A stretch of 64,000 bases of DNA. It comes from Marinobacterium profundum. Its GTDB lineage: Bacteria > Pseudomonadota > Gammaproteobacteria > Pseudomonadales > Balneatricaceae. The notes beneath the pieces were generated by a model. It was not told where the DNA came from and searched no databases. It was given only the letters and a program-made list of their open reading frames with translations. The stretch's first letter is position 1. The number at the start of each line of letters is the position of its first letter. The stretch is from assembly GCF_001528745.1 (NCBI RefSeq), contig NZ_BCNS01000162.1, positions 20,321-84,320 on the forward strand. Reading direction: 5' to 3'. Below are positions 8,867 to 17,404 of this stretch, piece after piece. A program made the position numbers and the translations under genes.

Positions 8867-8910
8867 TTGAATATCAAAGTTGTGCATTTTGATTATCAAA
8901 AAGCTATACT
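8867..8910 (+). promoter_or_regulatory. Promoter with TTTTGAT-W-ATCAAAA operator
   Basis: The palindrome TTTTGATTATCAAAA (8887-8901) lies just upstream of a -10 TATACT (8905-8910). An imperfect copy (ttgaatatcaaa) lies at 8867-8878. The promoter drives the VirB2-VirB6 block. The same operator appears twice before the second secretion block at 14364-14400. Confidence 0.6.
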
Positions 8911-8932
8911 TTGAAACAGGGATGGGGAATCA

Positions 8933-9316
8933 ATGAGGAAAACAACGACAACGCGTCGAAGATCGTTAAAATGTGCCGCATCGTCCAACAAAAGCGGGCA
9001 CATTGATATGACCACCGACGCAATCAGCGAAACAGAGCTGGTAGACAACCTGGAGAGCAAGGCCGTAAAGAACATGGCACTCGTCCAGGATGAAGATGAC
9101 AAATTCCGAATCTACGTGACCCTGACATGGAAGGAGGGACGCCAACTTTTAGAAACGCAACGAAAAACCCCCCGGACGTGGGCCAGCCTGGATCGGCTGG
9201 TACGCCACATAAACACCAAATATGGAAAAGTGCCTGCTATACAGTTGGAACTAAGGAGTCAAAATGAAGATGGAAATCAGCAACGCAGACGCAGTAGAAG
9301 GAACCCAAAAACCTAA
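8933..9316 (+). CDS. Hypothetical protein at the head of the VirB cluster
   Basis: This 127-residue protein has a very basic N-terminus (MRKTTTTRRRSLKC) and a mixed core (FRIYVTLTWKEGRQLLETQR, then WASLDRLVRHINTKYGKVPA). The core could be a small DNA-binding or regulatory fold. I do not recognise the family. An internal ATG at 9009 (MTTDAISETE) is an alternative start that would remove the basic arm. Its 3' end overlaps the VirB2 start. Its place between an operator-controlled promoter and virB2 suggests a regulator or accessory factor of transfer. Confidence 0.6.
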   Translation: MRKTTTTRRRSLKCAASSNKSGHIDMTTDAISETELVDNLESKAVKNMALVQDEDDKFRIYVTLTWKEGRQLLETQRKTPRTWASLDRLVRHINTKYGKVPAIQLELRSQNEDGNQQRRRSRRNPKT

Positions 9317-9599
9317 CACCCTTCGCAAAATCATGGCCAACATTTGGTTGTTGGCCTGTATTACCCTCCTGCCCGAAGTCGCCATGGCTAACCCCATCGA
9401 GGACGGTGTGGACTGGGTTCTGGACCTCCTCACTAACGGCATTGCCCGAAGCGTCGCCATTATCGGTATCGTCTTCCTTGGCTACCTGGCCTGGATGGGA
9501 CGCATCACCGGCGAAGCCTGCGGCAAGTTCGTCGCAGGTATCGTGCTGGTCTTCGGCGGTGCAAGCATCGTGGATCTGATTATCGCGGCAGTTTCCTAA
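9264..9599 (+). CDS. virB2: VirB2-like major pilin
   Basis: This 111-residue protein is the pilus subunit of the conjugative type IV secretion system. A long signal segment ends at EVAMA, followed by the mature pilin with two hydrophobic helices (IARSVAIIGIVFLGYLAWM and FVAGIVLVFGGASIVDLII) joined by a short polar loop containing GRITGEACG. This is the TrbC/VirB2 pattern. The start at 9264 has aaggag five bases upstream and overlaps the previous gene by 53 bases. virB3 follows 15 bases later. Confidence 0.85.
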   Translation: MKMEISNADAVEGTQKPNTLRKIMANIWLLACITLLPEVAMANPIEDGVDWVLDLLTNGIARSVAIIGIVFLGYLAWMGRITGEACGKFVAGIVLVFGGASIVDLIIAAVS

Positions 9600-9614
9600 T
9601 AGTAGGAGGCTGTC

Positions 9615-9932
9615 ATGGCAGCAAGTAAAGATCCGTTAGTTGTTGCCGTCACGCGCCCCGCTATGAAGTGGGGCGTGACTCTGGACGGCATAATACTCGG
9701 TGGCGCACTGGTCGGGATCATAATGATCGGGACCAAAAACCCGTTCACCCTTCTTCTTTATTTTCCCATTCATGGATTGATGTATTTGGCATGCATGCGC
9801 GACCCACGGACTTTTCGGTTTTTGCTCCTGGGGCTGTTTACCAAAGGAAAATCCCTTGGTAGGCGTTTTTGGGGGGCCTCAACTGCAAGCCCGATGGTAA
9901 ACACCCGCGCTTCAAGGAGGTTGCCCAAATGA
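9615..9932 (+). CDS. virB3: VirB3-like inner-membrane channel protein
   Basis: This 105-residue protein is a VirB3/TrbD homologue that works with VirB4 at the inner membrane. The family motif DPLVVAVTRPAMKWGVTLDG is followed by two membrane helices (IILGGALVGIIMIG and FTLLLYFPIHGLMYLACM) and the DPR motif. The C-terminal tail is basic. It overlaps virB4 by four bases (ATGA), so the two are translationally coupled. Confidence 0.85.
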   Translation: MAASKDPLVVAVTRPAMKWGVTLDGIILGGALVGIIMIGTKNPFTLLLYFPIHGLMYLACMRDPRTFRFLLLGLFTKGKSLGRRFWGASTASPMVNTRASRRLPK

Positions 9933-12388
9933 CCGCTGAAAAACGCAAGGTTCAGGAAGTACCTTGGCACCGCGAAAACTCGGTGGCCGAGTTCATTCCA
10001 TACCAGGCCCAAATCAACGAAAACACCGTTAAGACGCAGGGCGGGGACCTGCTGCAGGTGATCAAGCTCGAAGGTATCGCGCACGAATCGGCGGACCCGG
10101 AAGACGTGGAAATCTGGAAGGAACAGCTTAACCTGCTGCTCCGCAATATCTCATCGCCCCAGGTGGCGCTGTGGACCAATACCGTTCGCCGGGAAAGTAC
10201 TGTTTATCCCCGTGGGGAGTTCTCCGGCGACTTCGATAAAGGACTGAACGACAAGTATTCAGCCTTTATCACTCGGGACAAGATGATGGTCAACGAACTG
10301 TACCTGACCATTATCTATCGCCCATCTGCGAACAAGGCCCTTGGCTTCTTCTCCAGCTTGGAAAAGAACAAGGAGGTTCTGAATTACCAGCAGGCGGAAG
10401 CTATCGAAAAGCTGGACGAGATCGTATCAAATGCCGTCAGCTCCCTTAGCCGCTACCACCCCCGCATTTTGAGCACGTACATGCGCCACAACCGGCTCCA
10501 CTCTGAAATCCTGGAGTTCCTGGACTTCCTGGTAAACGGTGACTGGATGCCTCGCGCACTTCCTCGCAAGCCGCTGGCCGACTGCATGGCCCGAGTTAGG
10601 CCTTTCTTCGGGGCTGACGCTTTCGAGTTGCGCGGCGTTGTGGATTCCAAGATGGGCGCCATCTTGGGTATATCGGAATACCCAGAAGGAACCGAACCGG
10701 GATTGTTGAATGCCTTGCTGTCGGCCCCGTTCCCGCTGGTAATCACGCAGAGTTTCAATTTTCTGTCGAAGCCCGTAGCCATAGAGTTGCTGAGTCGTCA
10801 GAAAAAGCGCCTGGAGACAACCGGCGATCTGGCCGTGTCCCAGATTCAGGCCATCGATGACGGCCTGGACGATTTGGCTTCTAGCCGTATTGTCTATGGC
10901 GAACACCACCTGTCACTGACGGTTTTCGGTAACGAGCCGCGCAGCCTGCGGGCCAACTTGTCAGCCGCAAGCACCGAGCTGGCCGACTGTTCCATGGTTG
11001 TTGCCCGCGAAGACTGGGCACTGGCTGCCGCGTATTGGGCGCAACTGCCTGGCAATGCCAAGTATCGCCCCCGCCCCGCGCCGATCTCATCACGCAATTT
11101 TGCGGGCTTCTCCAGTTTCCACAACTACCCGACTGGAGAGCGTAGCGGGAACCAGTGGGGGCCTGCTGTGACGATGTTTAAAACCAGTTCTGGCGCCCCG
11201 TTTTACTTCAATTTCCATGAACCCCTGGATAACGCCAAGGCCAAGAAAAAGGCCGAATTGATGCGCGAAAAGGGGATGGAAGCCGTCCAGGAAATGGACG
11301 ACAAAGAAGAACAGAAGGCACTTGGTAACACGCTGATTATCGGGCCGTCCGGCTCCGGTAAAACCGTGGTGCAGGGCTTTTTGATGTCGCAGAGCAAGAA
11401 GTTCAATCCAACCCAGGTGATTTTCGATAAGGACCGAGGGCTGGAGATTTACGTTCGAGCCAGCGGCGGCGGTTATCTTCCACTCAAGAACGGCGTCACC
11501 ACCGGCTTCAATCCGTTCCAGATGGAACCGACCGAAGCCAACCTGCTTTTCCTTAGCGACCTGGTTAAAAAGGTCTGCGGTGGTGAATTCAACAACCAGG
11601 AGGAAAAGGAGATTGATAAGGCCGTGCGCGGTGTTATGGGCCTGCCGAAGGACAAGCGCCGGATTGGTCGCTGCATGGACTTCCTGGACCCTGTAGAGCC
11701 GAACGGCCCCCATGCTCGCCTGGCCAAATGGTGCGAAGGTGGTTCACTGGCGTGGGTTCTGGACAACCAGGAAGACACCCTGGATTTTGATAATGGCACC
11801 ATGTTCGGCTTTGACGTGACCGACTTCCTGGACAACCCGGAAGTGCGAACGCCGATTGTCATGTATCTCTTTCACCGTATTGAACACCTGATCGACGGCC
11901 GCCCGTTCCAGATGTTCATGGATGAGTTCTGGAAACTGCTCATGGATGAGTATTTCCAGGACTTCGCAGAAAACAAGCAGTTCGTGATGAGGAAGCAGAA
12001 CGGGATAATGATTTACGGTACTCAGTCACCAAAAAGCATCCTGAATTCGCCTATCTCTCATGCCCTGATTGGGCAGTGCGCGACTTATATCCTTATGCCC
12101 AACCCGAAGGCCAGGCGCGAAGAATATGTGGACGGGCTCCACCTGTCCGAGCGGGAATTCCAGTTGGTCAAAGAGGAAATGGCTCCCGGCTCTCGCCGCT
12201 TCCTGGTGAAGAAAGGCCAAAACAGTATTGTGGCAGAGCTTAACTTGCGCGGCTTTGATGACGAGCTGGCCGTTATTTCCGGGACCACCGAAAACGTAAA
12301 CCTGGTAACAAAAATCATCGAGCAGCACGGCGACGATCCGGCCGTCTGGCTGCCCATCTTCCACGAGCAACGGAGATTTGCATCATGA
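9929..12388 (+). CDS. virB4: VirB4 ATPase of the conjugative secretion system
   Basis: This 819-residue ATPase powers pilus biogenesis and substrate passage at the inner membrane. The CagE/VirB4 N-terminal domain occupies about residues 1-440. Walker A is IIGPSGSGKTVV near residue 473, and the Walker B-like segment is FMDEFWKLLMDE near residue 665. The start at 9929 has aaggagg nine bases upstream and overlaps virB3; an upstream in-frame start at 9869 would lie well inside virB3. The stop overlaps virB5 by four bases. The length matches the family. Confidence 0.93.
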   Translation: MTAEKRKVQEVPWHRENSVAEFIPYQAQINENTVKTQGGDLLQVIKLEGIAHESADPEDVEIWKEQLNLLLRNISSPQVALWTNTVRRESTVYPRGEFSGDFDKGLNDKYSAFITRDKMMVNELYLTIIYRPSANKALGFFSSLEKNKEVLNYQQAEAIEKLDEIVSNAVSSLSRYHPRILSTYMRHNRLHSEILEFLDFLVNGDWMPRALPRKPLADCMARVRPFFGADAFELRGVVDSKMGAILGISEYPEGTEPGLLNALLSAPFPLVITQSFNFLSKPVAIELLSRQKKRLETTGDLAVSQIQAIDDGLDDLASSRIVYGEHHLSLTVFGNEPRSLRANLSAASTELADCSMVVAREDWALAAAYWAQLPGNAKYRPRPAPISSRNFAGFSSFHNYPTGERSGNQWGPAVTMFKTSSGAPFYFNFHEPLDNAKAKKKAELMREKGMEAVQEMDDKEEQKALGNTLIIGPSGSGKTVVQGFLMSQSKKFNPTQVIFDKDRGLEIYVRASGGGYLPLKNGVTTGFNPFQMEPTEANLLFLSDLVKKVCGGEFNNQEEKEIDKAVRGVMGLPKDKRRIGRCMDFLDPVEPNGPHARLAKWCEGGSLAWVLDNQEDTLDFDNGTMFGFDVTDFLDNPEVRTPIVMYLFHRIEHLIDGRPFQMFMDEFWKLLMDEYFQDFAENKQFVMRKQNGIMIYGTQSPKSILNSPISHALIGQCATYILMPNPKARREEYVDGLHLSEREFQLVKEEMAPGSRRFLVKKGQNSIVAELNLRGFDDELAVISGTTENVNLVTKIIEQHGDDPAVWLPIFHEQRRFAS

Positions 12389-13005
12389 GAAAAACAGCTA
12401 TCGCGGCACTTCTTGCAACTGCCATTGGGGCTTCTCAGTCTGCCATGGCTGGCGGGATTCCTGTCATTGACGTGTCCAACCTGACCCAGCAACTGTTGCA
12501 GGTACAGCACATGCTGAGTCAGATCCAGGAGCTGCAAGAGCAGCTCGAAACCGCCAACAAAACCCTGGATGGTATGAGCGGTTCGCGTGGCCTCGCCAGT
12601 GTTGTTGATACGGCGTATGACATTGCCGTCAACGTCGATCCAGACGGCGTTCTGGCAAACGCGGGTATCAAGAGCGCCGCCGAACACGGCCTGACTGGTG
12701 ACGTTGCAGCTCTTTACAACAGCGGCAACCAGAATTCCGCTACCTGGTTGGCTCAGTCTCAAAAGTCCCTGGAACAGTCCCAGGAGCGTTTTGCTGACCT
12801 GACCGGACTTGTAGCCAAGGTGAATTCCAGCCCGGACCAGAAAGACATTCTGGACCTCCAAGCCCGCATCAGCGCCGAGGAAGTATTCCTGCAAAACGAG
12901 CAAGCCAAGCTGGCCATGCTTCGTTCTCAGGCCGAGGCCAACCAGGCGATGCAGAACCAGCGCGTCCAGCAAATGGCTATCGAATCGGTGGGGAGCTTGA
13001 ACTAA
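12385..13005 (+). CDS. virB5: VirB5-like minor pilin
   Basis: This 206-residue protein has a signal peptide (cleavage near SAMAGG) and long amphipathic helices rich in Gln, with the VirB5/TrbJ start GGIPVIDVSNLTQQLLQVQH. VirB5 sits at the pilus tip and helps contact recipient cells. The C-terminal helix (LAMLRSQAEANQAMQNQRVQ) is typical. It overlaps virB4 by four bases and the next gene by one. Confidence 0.85.
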   Translation: MRKTAIAALLATAIGASQSAMAGGIPVIDVSNLTQQLLQVQHMLSQIQELQEQLETANKTLDGMSGSRGLASVVDTAYDIAVNVDPDGVLANAGIKSAAEHGLTGDVAALYNSGNQNSATWLAQSQKSLEQSQERFADLTGLVAKVNSSPDQKDILDLQARISAEEVFLQNEQAKLAMLRSQAEANQAMQNQRVQQMAIESVGSLN

Positions 13006-13250
13006 TGACTATGAGATTTTCGTGCGCACGAAAAGCCGCCATAGCTATCAGCCTGTCAGCATTGCTGACGGGCTGCTTTGATGAAGCGACCCCGGCGGCC
13101 AAAAGCGTGGATTGGTATAAAGCCCACAACGCCGAAAGGCAGGCGATGATGGAAAAATGCAGTCAAAACCCTGGGGAACTGGGGGATACACCAGACTGTA
13201 AAAATGCTATCGCGGCCGAATCAGCGTTAAGTGTCGGCTCCCTGAAGTGA
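13005..13250 (+). CDS. EexN-like entry-exclusion lipoprotein
   Basis: This 81-residue lipoprotein has a lipobox (LLTGC) after a hydrophobic segment. The mature part shows the EexN pattern: VDWYKAHNAERQAMMEKCSQ, then NPGELGDTPDCKNA. EexN proteins in the donor envelope block redundant entry of the same plasmid. The gene lies between virB5 and virB6, the usual eex place. A TTCGTG-N2-CACGAA palindrome overlaps codons 5-9, an odd position for an operator. A second Met at 13011 is an alternative start. Confidence 0.75.
   Translation: MTMRFSCARKAAIAISLSALLTGCFDEATPAAKSVDWYKAHNAERQAMMEKCSQNPGELGDTPDCKNAIAAESALSVGSLK
13019..13032. promoter_or_regulatory. Palindromic operator TTCGTG-N2-CACGAA, site 2
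   Basis: The perfect site TTCGTGCGCACGAA lies inside the start of the exclusion lipoprotein gene. If it is bound it could act as a roadblock or as a spreading point for a ParB-family protein. It is identical to the site at 31473. Confidence 0.5.
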
Positions 13251-13260
13251 GGGCCTAAAA

Positions 13261-14265
13261 ATGGCGTCTACGATCTTCGAGCGAACTTTCGACATGATAG
13301 ACCTCGCTCTTGATAACTACGTCGTGAATACATCGGGGGACATTATTGCTCTTGTCACCCCGATATTCTCCAGCCTGTTGATCATTTGGATTGCAATTTG
13401 GGGATACATGACGATGACGGGGAGATCCGGCGAATTGATGACCGAGGGGTTATTCAGGATTATCCGTGTGGGTTTTATTTTGACACTGGGCCTAACTGTA
13501 GGTACCTACGCTGGCCTGGTGACAAACCTCCTATCTGGTGGCCCTGAAACCATTTCGGGAATTATTACCGGCGCCCCTACTGCGTCTGCATCGGCGTCCC
13601 TGGATACTCTTTTCACAAAAATTTTCAACATATCGGCGGAAGCCTGGAAGAAAGGCGGGATAATGAATGGCGACTTTGGCCAGTATTTCATTGCCCTTAT
13701 CGTCCTTCTTTTTGGTGGTGCCGTTACGCTGATAATGGCGTTCCTGGTCCTGTCGTCAAAGGTGCTTACTGCGGCACTTCTGGCAATAGGCCCGATCTCG
13801 ATTGCTCTGCTGCTGTTTAATGCAACCCAGCGCTTTTTTGAAAGCTGGCTGGCCATGGTGATGAACCAGGCGTTTGTCCTCATACTGGCTTCCGCTATCG
13901 GAAAAATGCTGATCGATATTTGTAACACCTTTATCGACAACGCGGCAGCAAACCCGAGCGCCTTAGCAACCCTTGGCGATGCAGCAATGCTTTGTATTGT
14001 TTTGGGGCTTTGTGTCCTAGTACTGAAACAGGTTCCCCCAATCGCTGCCGCTTTGGGTGGCGGTGTCGCTCTGGCGACGCAGGGAGCAATCAGCAGGACC
14101 ATGAACGCCATGCGTCCGTCCACAATCCGCCGCCAGGTCAAAGGAGTACAGCGCGACTACAACACGGCCAGACATGCCGCAGGCGCTCCCGTGCGTGGAG
14201 GCAGGGCCGCTTATGCCGCTTATCAGAAGCGGTTTGGCGCAGGAAATACGATCACCGGCACATAA
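13261..14265 (+). CDS. virB6: VirB6/TrbL-like polytopic membrane protein
   Basis: This 334-residue protein has six or so membrane helices in the VirB6/TrbL pattern. They include IIALVTPIFSSLLIIWIAIW, FIALIVLLFGGAVTLIMAFL, LTAALLAIGPISIALLLFNA and AAMLCIVLGLCVLVLKQVPP. The conserved FFESWLAMVMNQAFV segment is present. The C-terminal 60 residues are basic and cytoplasmic. VirB6 forms part of the inner-membrane channel. An intergenic gap follows that holds the second operator-controlled promoter, so this gene ends the first VirB block. Confidence 0.88.
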   Translation: MASTIFERTFDMIDLALDNYVVNTSGDIIALVTPIFSSLLIIWIAIWGYMTMTGRSGELMTEGLFRIIRVGFILTLGLTVGTYAGLVTNLLSGGPETISGIITGAPTASASASLDTLFTKIFNISAEAWKKGGIMNGDFGQYFIALIVLLFGGAVTLIMAFLVLSSKVLTAALLAIGPISIALLLFNATQRFFESWLAMVMNQAFVLILASAIGKMLIDICNTFIDNAAANPSALATLGDAAMLCIVLGLCVLVLKQVPPIAAALGGGVALATQGAISRTMNAMRPSTIRRQVKGVQRDYNTARHAAGAPVRGGRAAYAAYQKRFGAGNTITGT

Positions 14266-14363
14266 GGAACAGCGGGAACGGACTCCGCCGCGTCCCCCGA
14301 CGCGGCCAATTTCCCCCTAAAAATTTCGATGACGCGGGCTAAAGCTCACATCATCTCTTTGTT

Positions 14364-14411
14364 TTTTGATAATCAAAATGTTATATTTTGATTATCAAAA
14401 ATACCTATAAT
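14364..14411 (+). promoter_or_regulatory. Promoter with two TTTTGAT-W-ATCAAAA operators
   Basis: Two perfect palindromes lie at 14364-14378 and 14386-14400, with centres 22 bases apart, about two helical turns. A consensus -10 TATAAT (14406-14411) follows. Two sites on one face of the helix suggest cooperative binding of a dimeric repressor. The promoter controls VirB7-VirB11 and VirD4. Confidence 0.65.
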
Positions 14412-14429
14412 GATCAAGGAGAGTTCAAG

Positions 14430-14645
14430 GTGAAACTGAAATCCCTACCTATTTTTGCAATCGCTCTTTCCCTTGGCGCCTGTGCTTCCGTACCGCCGCC
14501 ACCTCATTGCGAGGACAACGGCCAGGGCTTGCAACCGATCAACCCGGAAATGATCACCCAGGAGCAAGCAAACGCGATACGTGCACCTGAAAAGGACGCC
14601 AGTCAGGGGTACAACTTCGCCGGTCAAGGAGGCAATGACAAATGA
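14430..14645 (+). CDS. virB7: VirB7-like small lipoprotein
   Basis: This 71-residue lipoprotein starts at GTG 14430, with caagga and gag upstream. An in-frame TTG at 14388 lies in the operator and is unlikely. The signal segment ends in the lipobox LGAC, followed by ASVPPPPHCEDNGQGLQPIN. VirB7 proteins stabilise VirB9 in the outer-membrane core, sometimes through a disulphide, and the second cysteine here (HCED) would allow that. The gene overlaps virB8 by four bases. Confidence 0.7.
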   Translation: MKLKSLPIFAIALSLGACASVPPPPHCEDNGQGLQPINPEMITQEQANAIRAPEKDASQGYNFAGQGGNDK

Positions 14646-15382
14646 CAGCCAAGCAAGAAACAACCCCGAGCCATGCGGCTTTGGAAAAGCAGTATTTTGA
14701 GGAAGCCCGCGACTGGGACGCCGACAAGACGGCCCTCATTAAGCGTTCGGAAAAACGCGCCTGGACGATGGCGGGAGCCTTGCTGATCGTTGCCGTTCTT
14801 GAAGCTGTCGGCCTGGCCAGCCTGGCCCCGCTCAAAACAGTAGAGCCTTTCGTTATCCGGGTAGACAACAATACCGGCGTGGTTGACGTGGTTTCGACGT
14901 TGGCCGAAACAGCCGGGGAGGTAGAAGAAAGCGCGCAAGAGGCGCTGGATAAATACTGGCTGGGACAATATATCCGGAACCGCGAGTCATACCAGTGGGG
15001 AACACGCGAGTACAGCCGGAACCTGGTTGGCCTCCTGTCCGGTGCGACCGTCCAACAAGCCTATGCCTCGTACACCGACCCGAAGCAGAACCCCCAAGCT
15101 CCGGTTGTCGTTTATGGCCAAAACACCGAGGTAGAAACCCGCATCAAGGCTATCAGCATCATCAACAGCGAAACAGTGAACGGTGAGCCTCGCACTACAG
15201 CCCTGGTTCGTTACACCAAGCAGGTGAAGCGGGCAGGGGAGCGCAGCCCTTTGACTCACTGGGCCGCCACTGTGACGTTTACTTACCTGAACACGCGCAT
15301 GAGCGTGGAAGACCGACAGCTTAACCCGCTCGGCTTCCAGGTAGTCAACTACCGCAACGACCAGGAAAGCATCGGAGGCTGA
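14642..15382 (+). CDS. virB8: VirB8-like inner-membrane assembly protein
   Basis: This 246-residue protein has a cytoplasmic N-terminus, one membrane helix (MAGALLIVAVLEAVGLASLA, about residues 42-61) and a periplasmic VirB8 domain starting at VEPFVIRVDNNTG. The domain contains YVxN-like and RYTKQVKRAG segments and ends with NPLGFQVVNYRND, as expected for the NPxGxxV family motif. VirB8 nucleates the channel and contacts VirB9 and VirB10. It overlaps the lipoprotein gene and lies just before virB9. Confidence 0.9.
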   Translation: MTAKQETTPSHAALEKQYFEEARDWDADKTALIKRSEKRAWTMAGALLIVAVLEAVGLASLAPLKTVEPFVIRVDNNTGVVDVVSTLAETAGEVEESAQEALDKYWLGQYIRNRESYQWGTREYSRNLVGLLSGATVQQAYASYTDPKQNPQAPVVVYGQNTEVETRIKAISIINSETVNGEPRTTALVRYTKQVKRAGERSPLTHWAATVTFTYLNTRMSVEDRQLNPLGFQVVNYRNDQESIGG

Positions 15383-15383
15383 C

Positions 15384-16211
15384 ATGGTACGCATGAAAAC
15401 ACTTTCCTGTATCGCGCTGGCTGCTTGCCTTGTTGCCGGTGGGAACGTCTACGCCCTGGAGATCCCGCACGGTGGACCGCTGGATAAACGCGTTCGGTTT
15501 ATCGACTATAAAGGCGCCGAGGTCGTCCAGTTGGTAGGCCATTATGGCTTTTCTACCCATATTCAATTCAGCCCGTCCGAAGCGGTGCAGCAAATTGCCA
15601 TGGGTGACCCAGATGCCTGGGAAATTGCCCCGGTAGGAAACCACATATTCATCAAGCCCAAGGGCAAAAAACCCGCTACTAATATGACGGTTATCACGTC
15701 GCGCCGAGTGTACAACTTCGAGCTGTCTGCACACTGGTCGCAGAACGGCGCGCACTCTAACGACATGCTGTTCCAGGTTAATTTCCGCTATCCCGAGGAG
15801 ATTGCAGCCCGAGCAAAAGCCGAAGCGGAAGCACGGGAAATGCAAGCGCGGCTAAACCAGTCTGATAATCCGGTGCCTGCAAACTGGAATTATTGGTCGA
15901 AAGGATCGGAAGAAGTCACGCCGAGAAAAGCCTTTGACGATGGCCGGTTTACGTTCCTCACGTTCACCAACAACAGCGAAATGCCCGCCATTTACGTAGT
16001 GAACCAGGACGGTTCCGAAAGCCTGGTGAATACCCATATTGACCCGGAAAACCCGGACACGATTGTGGTTCACAAAGTGGCGGCCCAGCTTGTTATGCGC
16101 AAGGGCAATTCTGTGGCCTGTATTTTCAATAAGTCGTATGACCCGGAAGGCGTGACGAACAAAAGCGGCACCACTATCCACGGCGTTGAGCGAGTGATTA
16201 AAGGGAGTTAA
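15384..16211 (+). CDS. virB9: VirB9-like outer-membrane core protein
   Basis: This 275-residue secreted protein (signal peptide ending GGNVYA) has the VirB9/TrbG N-terminal domain: VRFIDYKGAEVVQLVGHYGF, then GDPDAWEIAPVGNHIFIKPK, then TNMTVITSRRVYNFEL. The C-terminal domain begins near WNYWSKGSEEVTPRKAFDDG and ends with the family's strand NKSGTTIHGVERVIKG. With VirB7 and VirB10 it forms the ring core across the envelope. The stop overlaps virB10 by one base. Confidence 0.9.
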   Translation: MVRMKTLSCIALAACLVAGGNVYALEIPHGGPLDKRVRFIDYKGAEVVQLVGHYGFSTHIQFSPSEAVQQIAMGDPDAWEIAPVGNHIFIKPKGKKPATNMTVITSRRVYNFELSAHWSQNGAHSNDMLFQVNFRYPEEIAARAKAEAEAREMQARLNQSDNPVPANWNYWSKGSEEVTPRKAFDDGRFTFLTFTNNSEMPAIYVVNQDGSESLVNTHIDPENPDTIVVHKVAAQLVMRKGNSVACIFNKSYDPEGVTNKSGTTIHGVERVIKGS

Positions 16212-17404
16212 TGATGGCTGATAACAGAGACGACTTGGACCAAGAAGACATCGACCGGGGTATGCCTTCGATCAACCAGCGCGGCCCTGGTAAAGGCGGG
16301 ATCGGGCAGAAAATCATCGTGGGAATAGGAGCCATATTCGTTGTACTGGCCTTGGTGGCCGTCAATGGCGGTTTTAGCTCCGCTGAAGAAGACCAGGCAA
16401 GGGCAGCCACCTCTAACGATGAGATCGGCAACCGCCTAGGACCAGCTCCGGCACTTCCTGCGCCTCCGCCTCCACCGGAAGCGCCTAAGAAGCCCGAACA
16501 GCCGGACATTATCCGCACGGCCGAGGTAGCGCCGCCTCCGGCTCCTCGATACCCAACCACCACCCAGCGCGACAAGGATGCACCGCCGACACCTGAAGAA
16601 CGCAAGGTGGGCTCCCAGTTGCTGGCCTTCGGTAGCGTGTCCCGGTCGGGCGATGATCGTCAGGCAATGACCGCCGAGGAGAGAGCCCTGCAAATGGCCA
16701 GGGAGCAAACCAGGGGATCGGGCGGTTCCATGATGGGCGGCGGTGAAGCCGAACGAGCAGACGGTTTAGGCGCCAAGCTAGAACCAACTCAGGTAGACGG
16801 TGCACGCGCAAGCCTCATTGCTGACCGGAATATGTTTATCACGAAAGGCAAGTTCCTGGATTGTGCCCTGGAAACTGCAATCAGCTCGGACGTGCCAGGC
16901 ATGACCAGTTGCCGAATGACCCGCGACGTGTACAGCACTAGCGGCAAGGTGCTGCTGCTGGAGCGAGGTTCTCGAATCGTCGGCCAGTATCAAAGCGGAT
17001 TACAGCGCGGACAGGCGCGGATCTTTGTGCTTTGGATCCGAGTCGAAACACCCACCGGCGTAGTGGTTAACCTGGATTCTCCGGGCACCGATGCCCTGGG
17101 ACGTTCTGGCCACTCTGGATTTATCGATACCCATTTTTGGGAACGGTTCGGCGGGGCAATCATGCTTAGTCTGATCGATGACGTGGGCACCTGGGTTGCA
17201 AATGAGTCCGCCCCGAGCGATGGCGGCAACAACCAGATCCAGTTTGGCAGCACAACCGAAGCAGCCAAAAACTCTGCCGGTATCGCGCTGGAAAATTCCA
17301 TCAACATTCCGCCGACACTGATTAAACACCAGGGCGAGCATATCAACGTATTTGTGGCCCGTGACCTTGATTTCAGGGGGGTGTATGACCTCAGAGCAGA
17401 ATAA
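16211..17404 (+). CDS. virB10: VirB10-like envelope-spanning protein
   Basis: This 397-residue protein has a short cytoplasmic N-terminus, one membrane helix (IIVGIGAIFVVLALVAV, about residues 36-52) and a proline-rich periplasmic spacer (APALPAPPPPPEAPKKPEQP). A C-terminal TrbI/VirB10 beta-barrel domain begins at SLIADRNMFITKGKFLDCAL and includes GSRIVGQYQSGLQRGQARIF. VirB10 senses ATP use and gates the outer-membrane pore. Two Met codons begin the frame. It overlaps virB11 by 20 bases. Confidence 0.9.
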   Translation: MMADNRDDLDQEDIDRGMPSINQRGPGKGGIGQKIIVGIGAIFVVLALVAVNGGFSSAEEDQARAATSNDEIGNRLGPAPALPAPPPPPEAPKKPEQPDIIRTAEVAPPPAPRYPTTTQRDKDAPPTPEERKVGSQLLAFGSVSRSGDDRQAMTAEERALQMAREQTRGSGGSMMGGGEAERADGLGAKLEPTQVDGARASLIADRNMFITKGKFLDCALETAISSDVPGMTSCRMTRDVYSTSGKVLLLERGSRIVGQYQSGLQRGQARIFVLWIRVETPTGVVVNLDSPGTDALGRSGHSGFIDTHFWERFGGAIMLSLIDDVGTWVANESAPSDGGNNQIQFGSTTEAAKNSAGIALENSINIPPTLIKHQGEHINVFVARDLDFRGVYDLRAE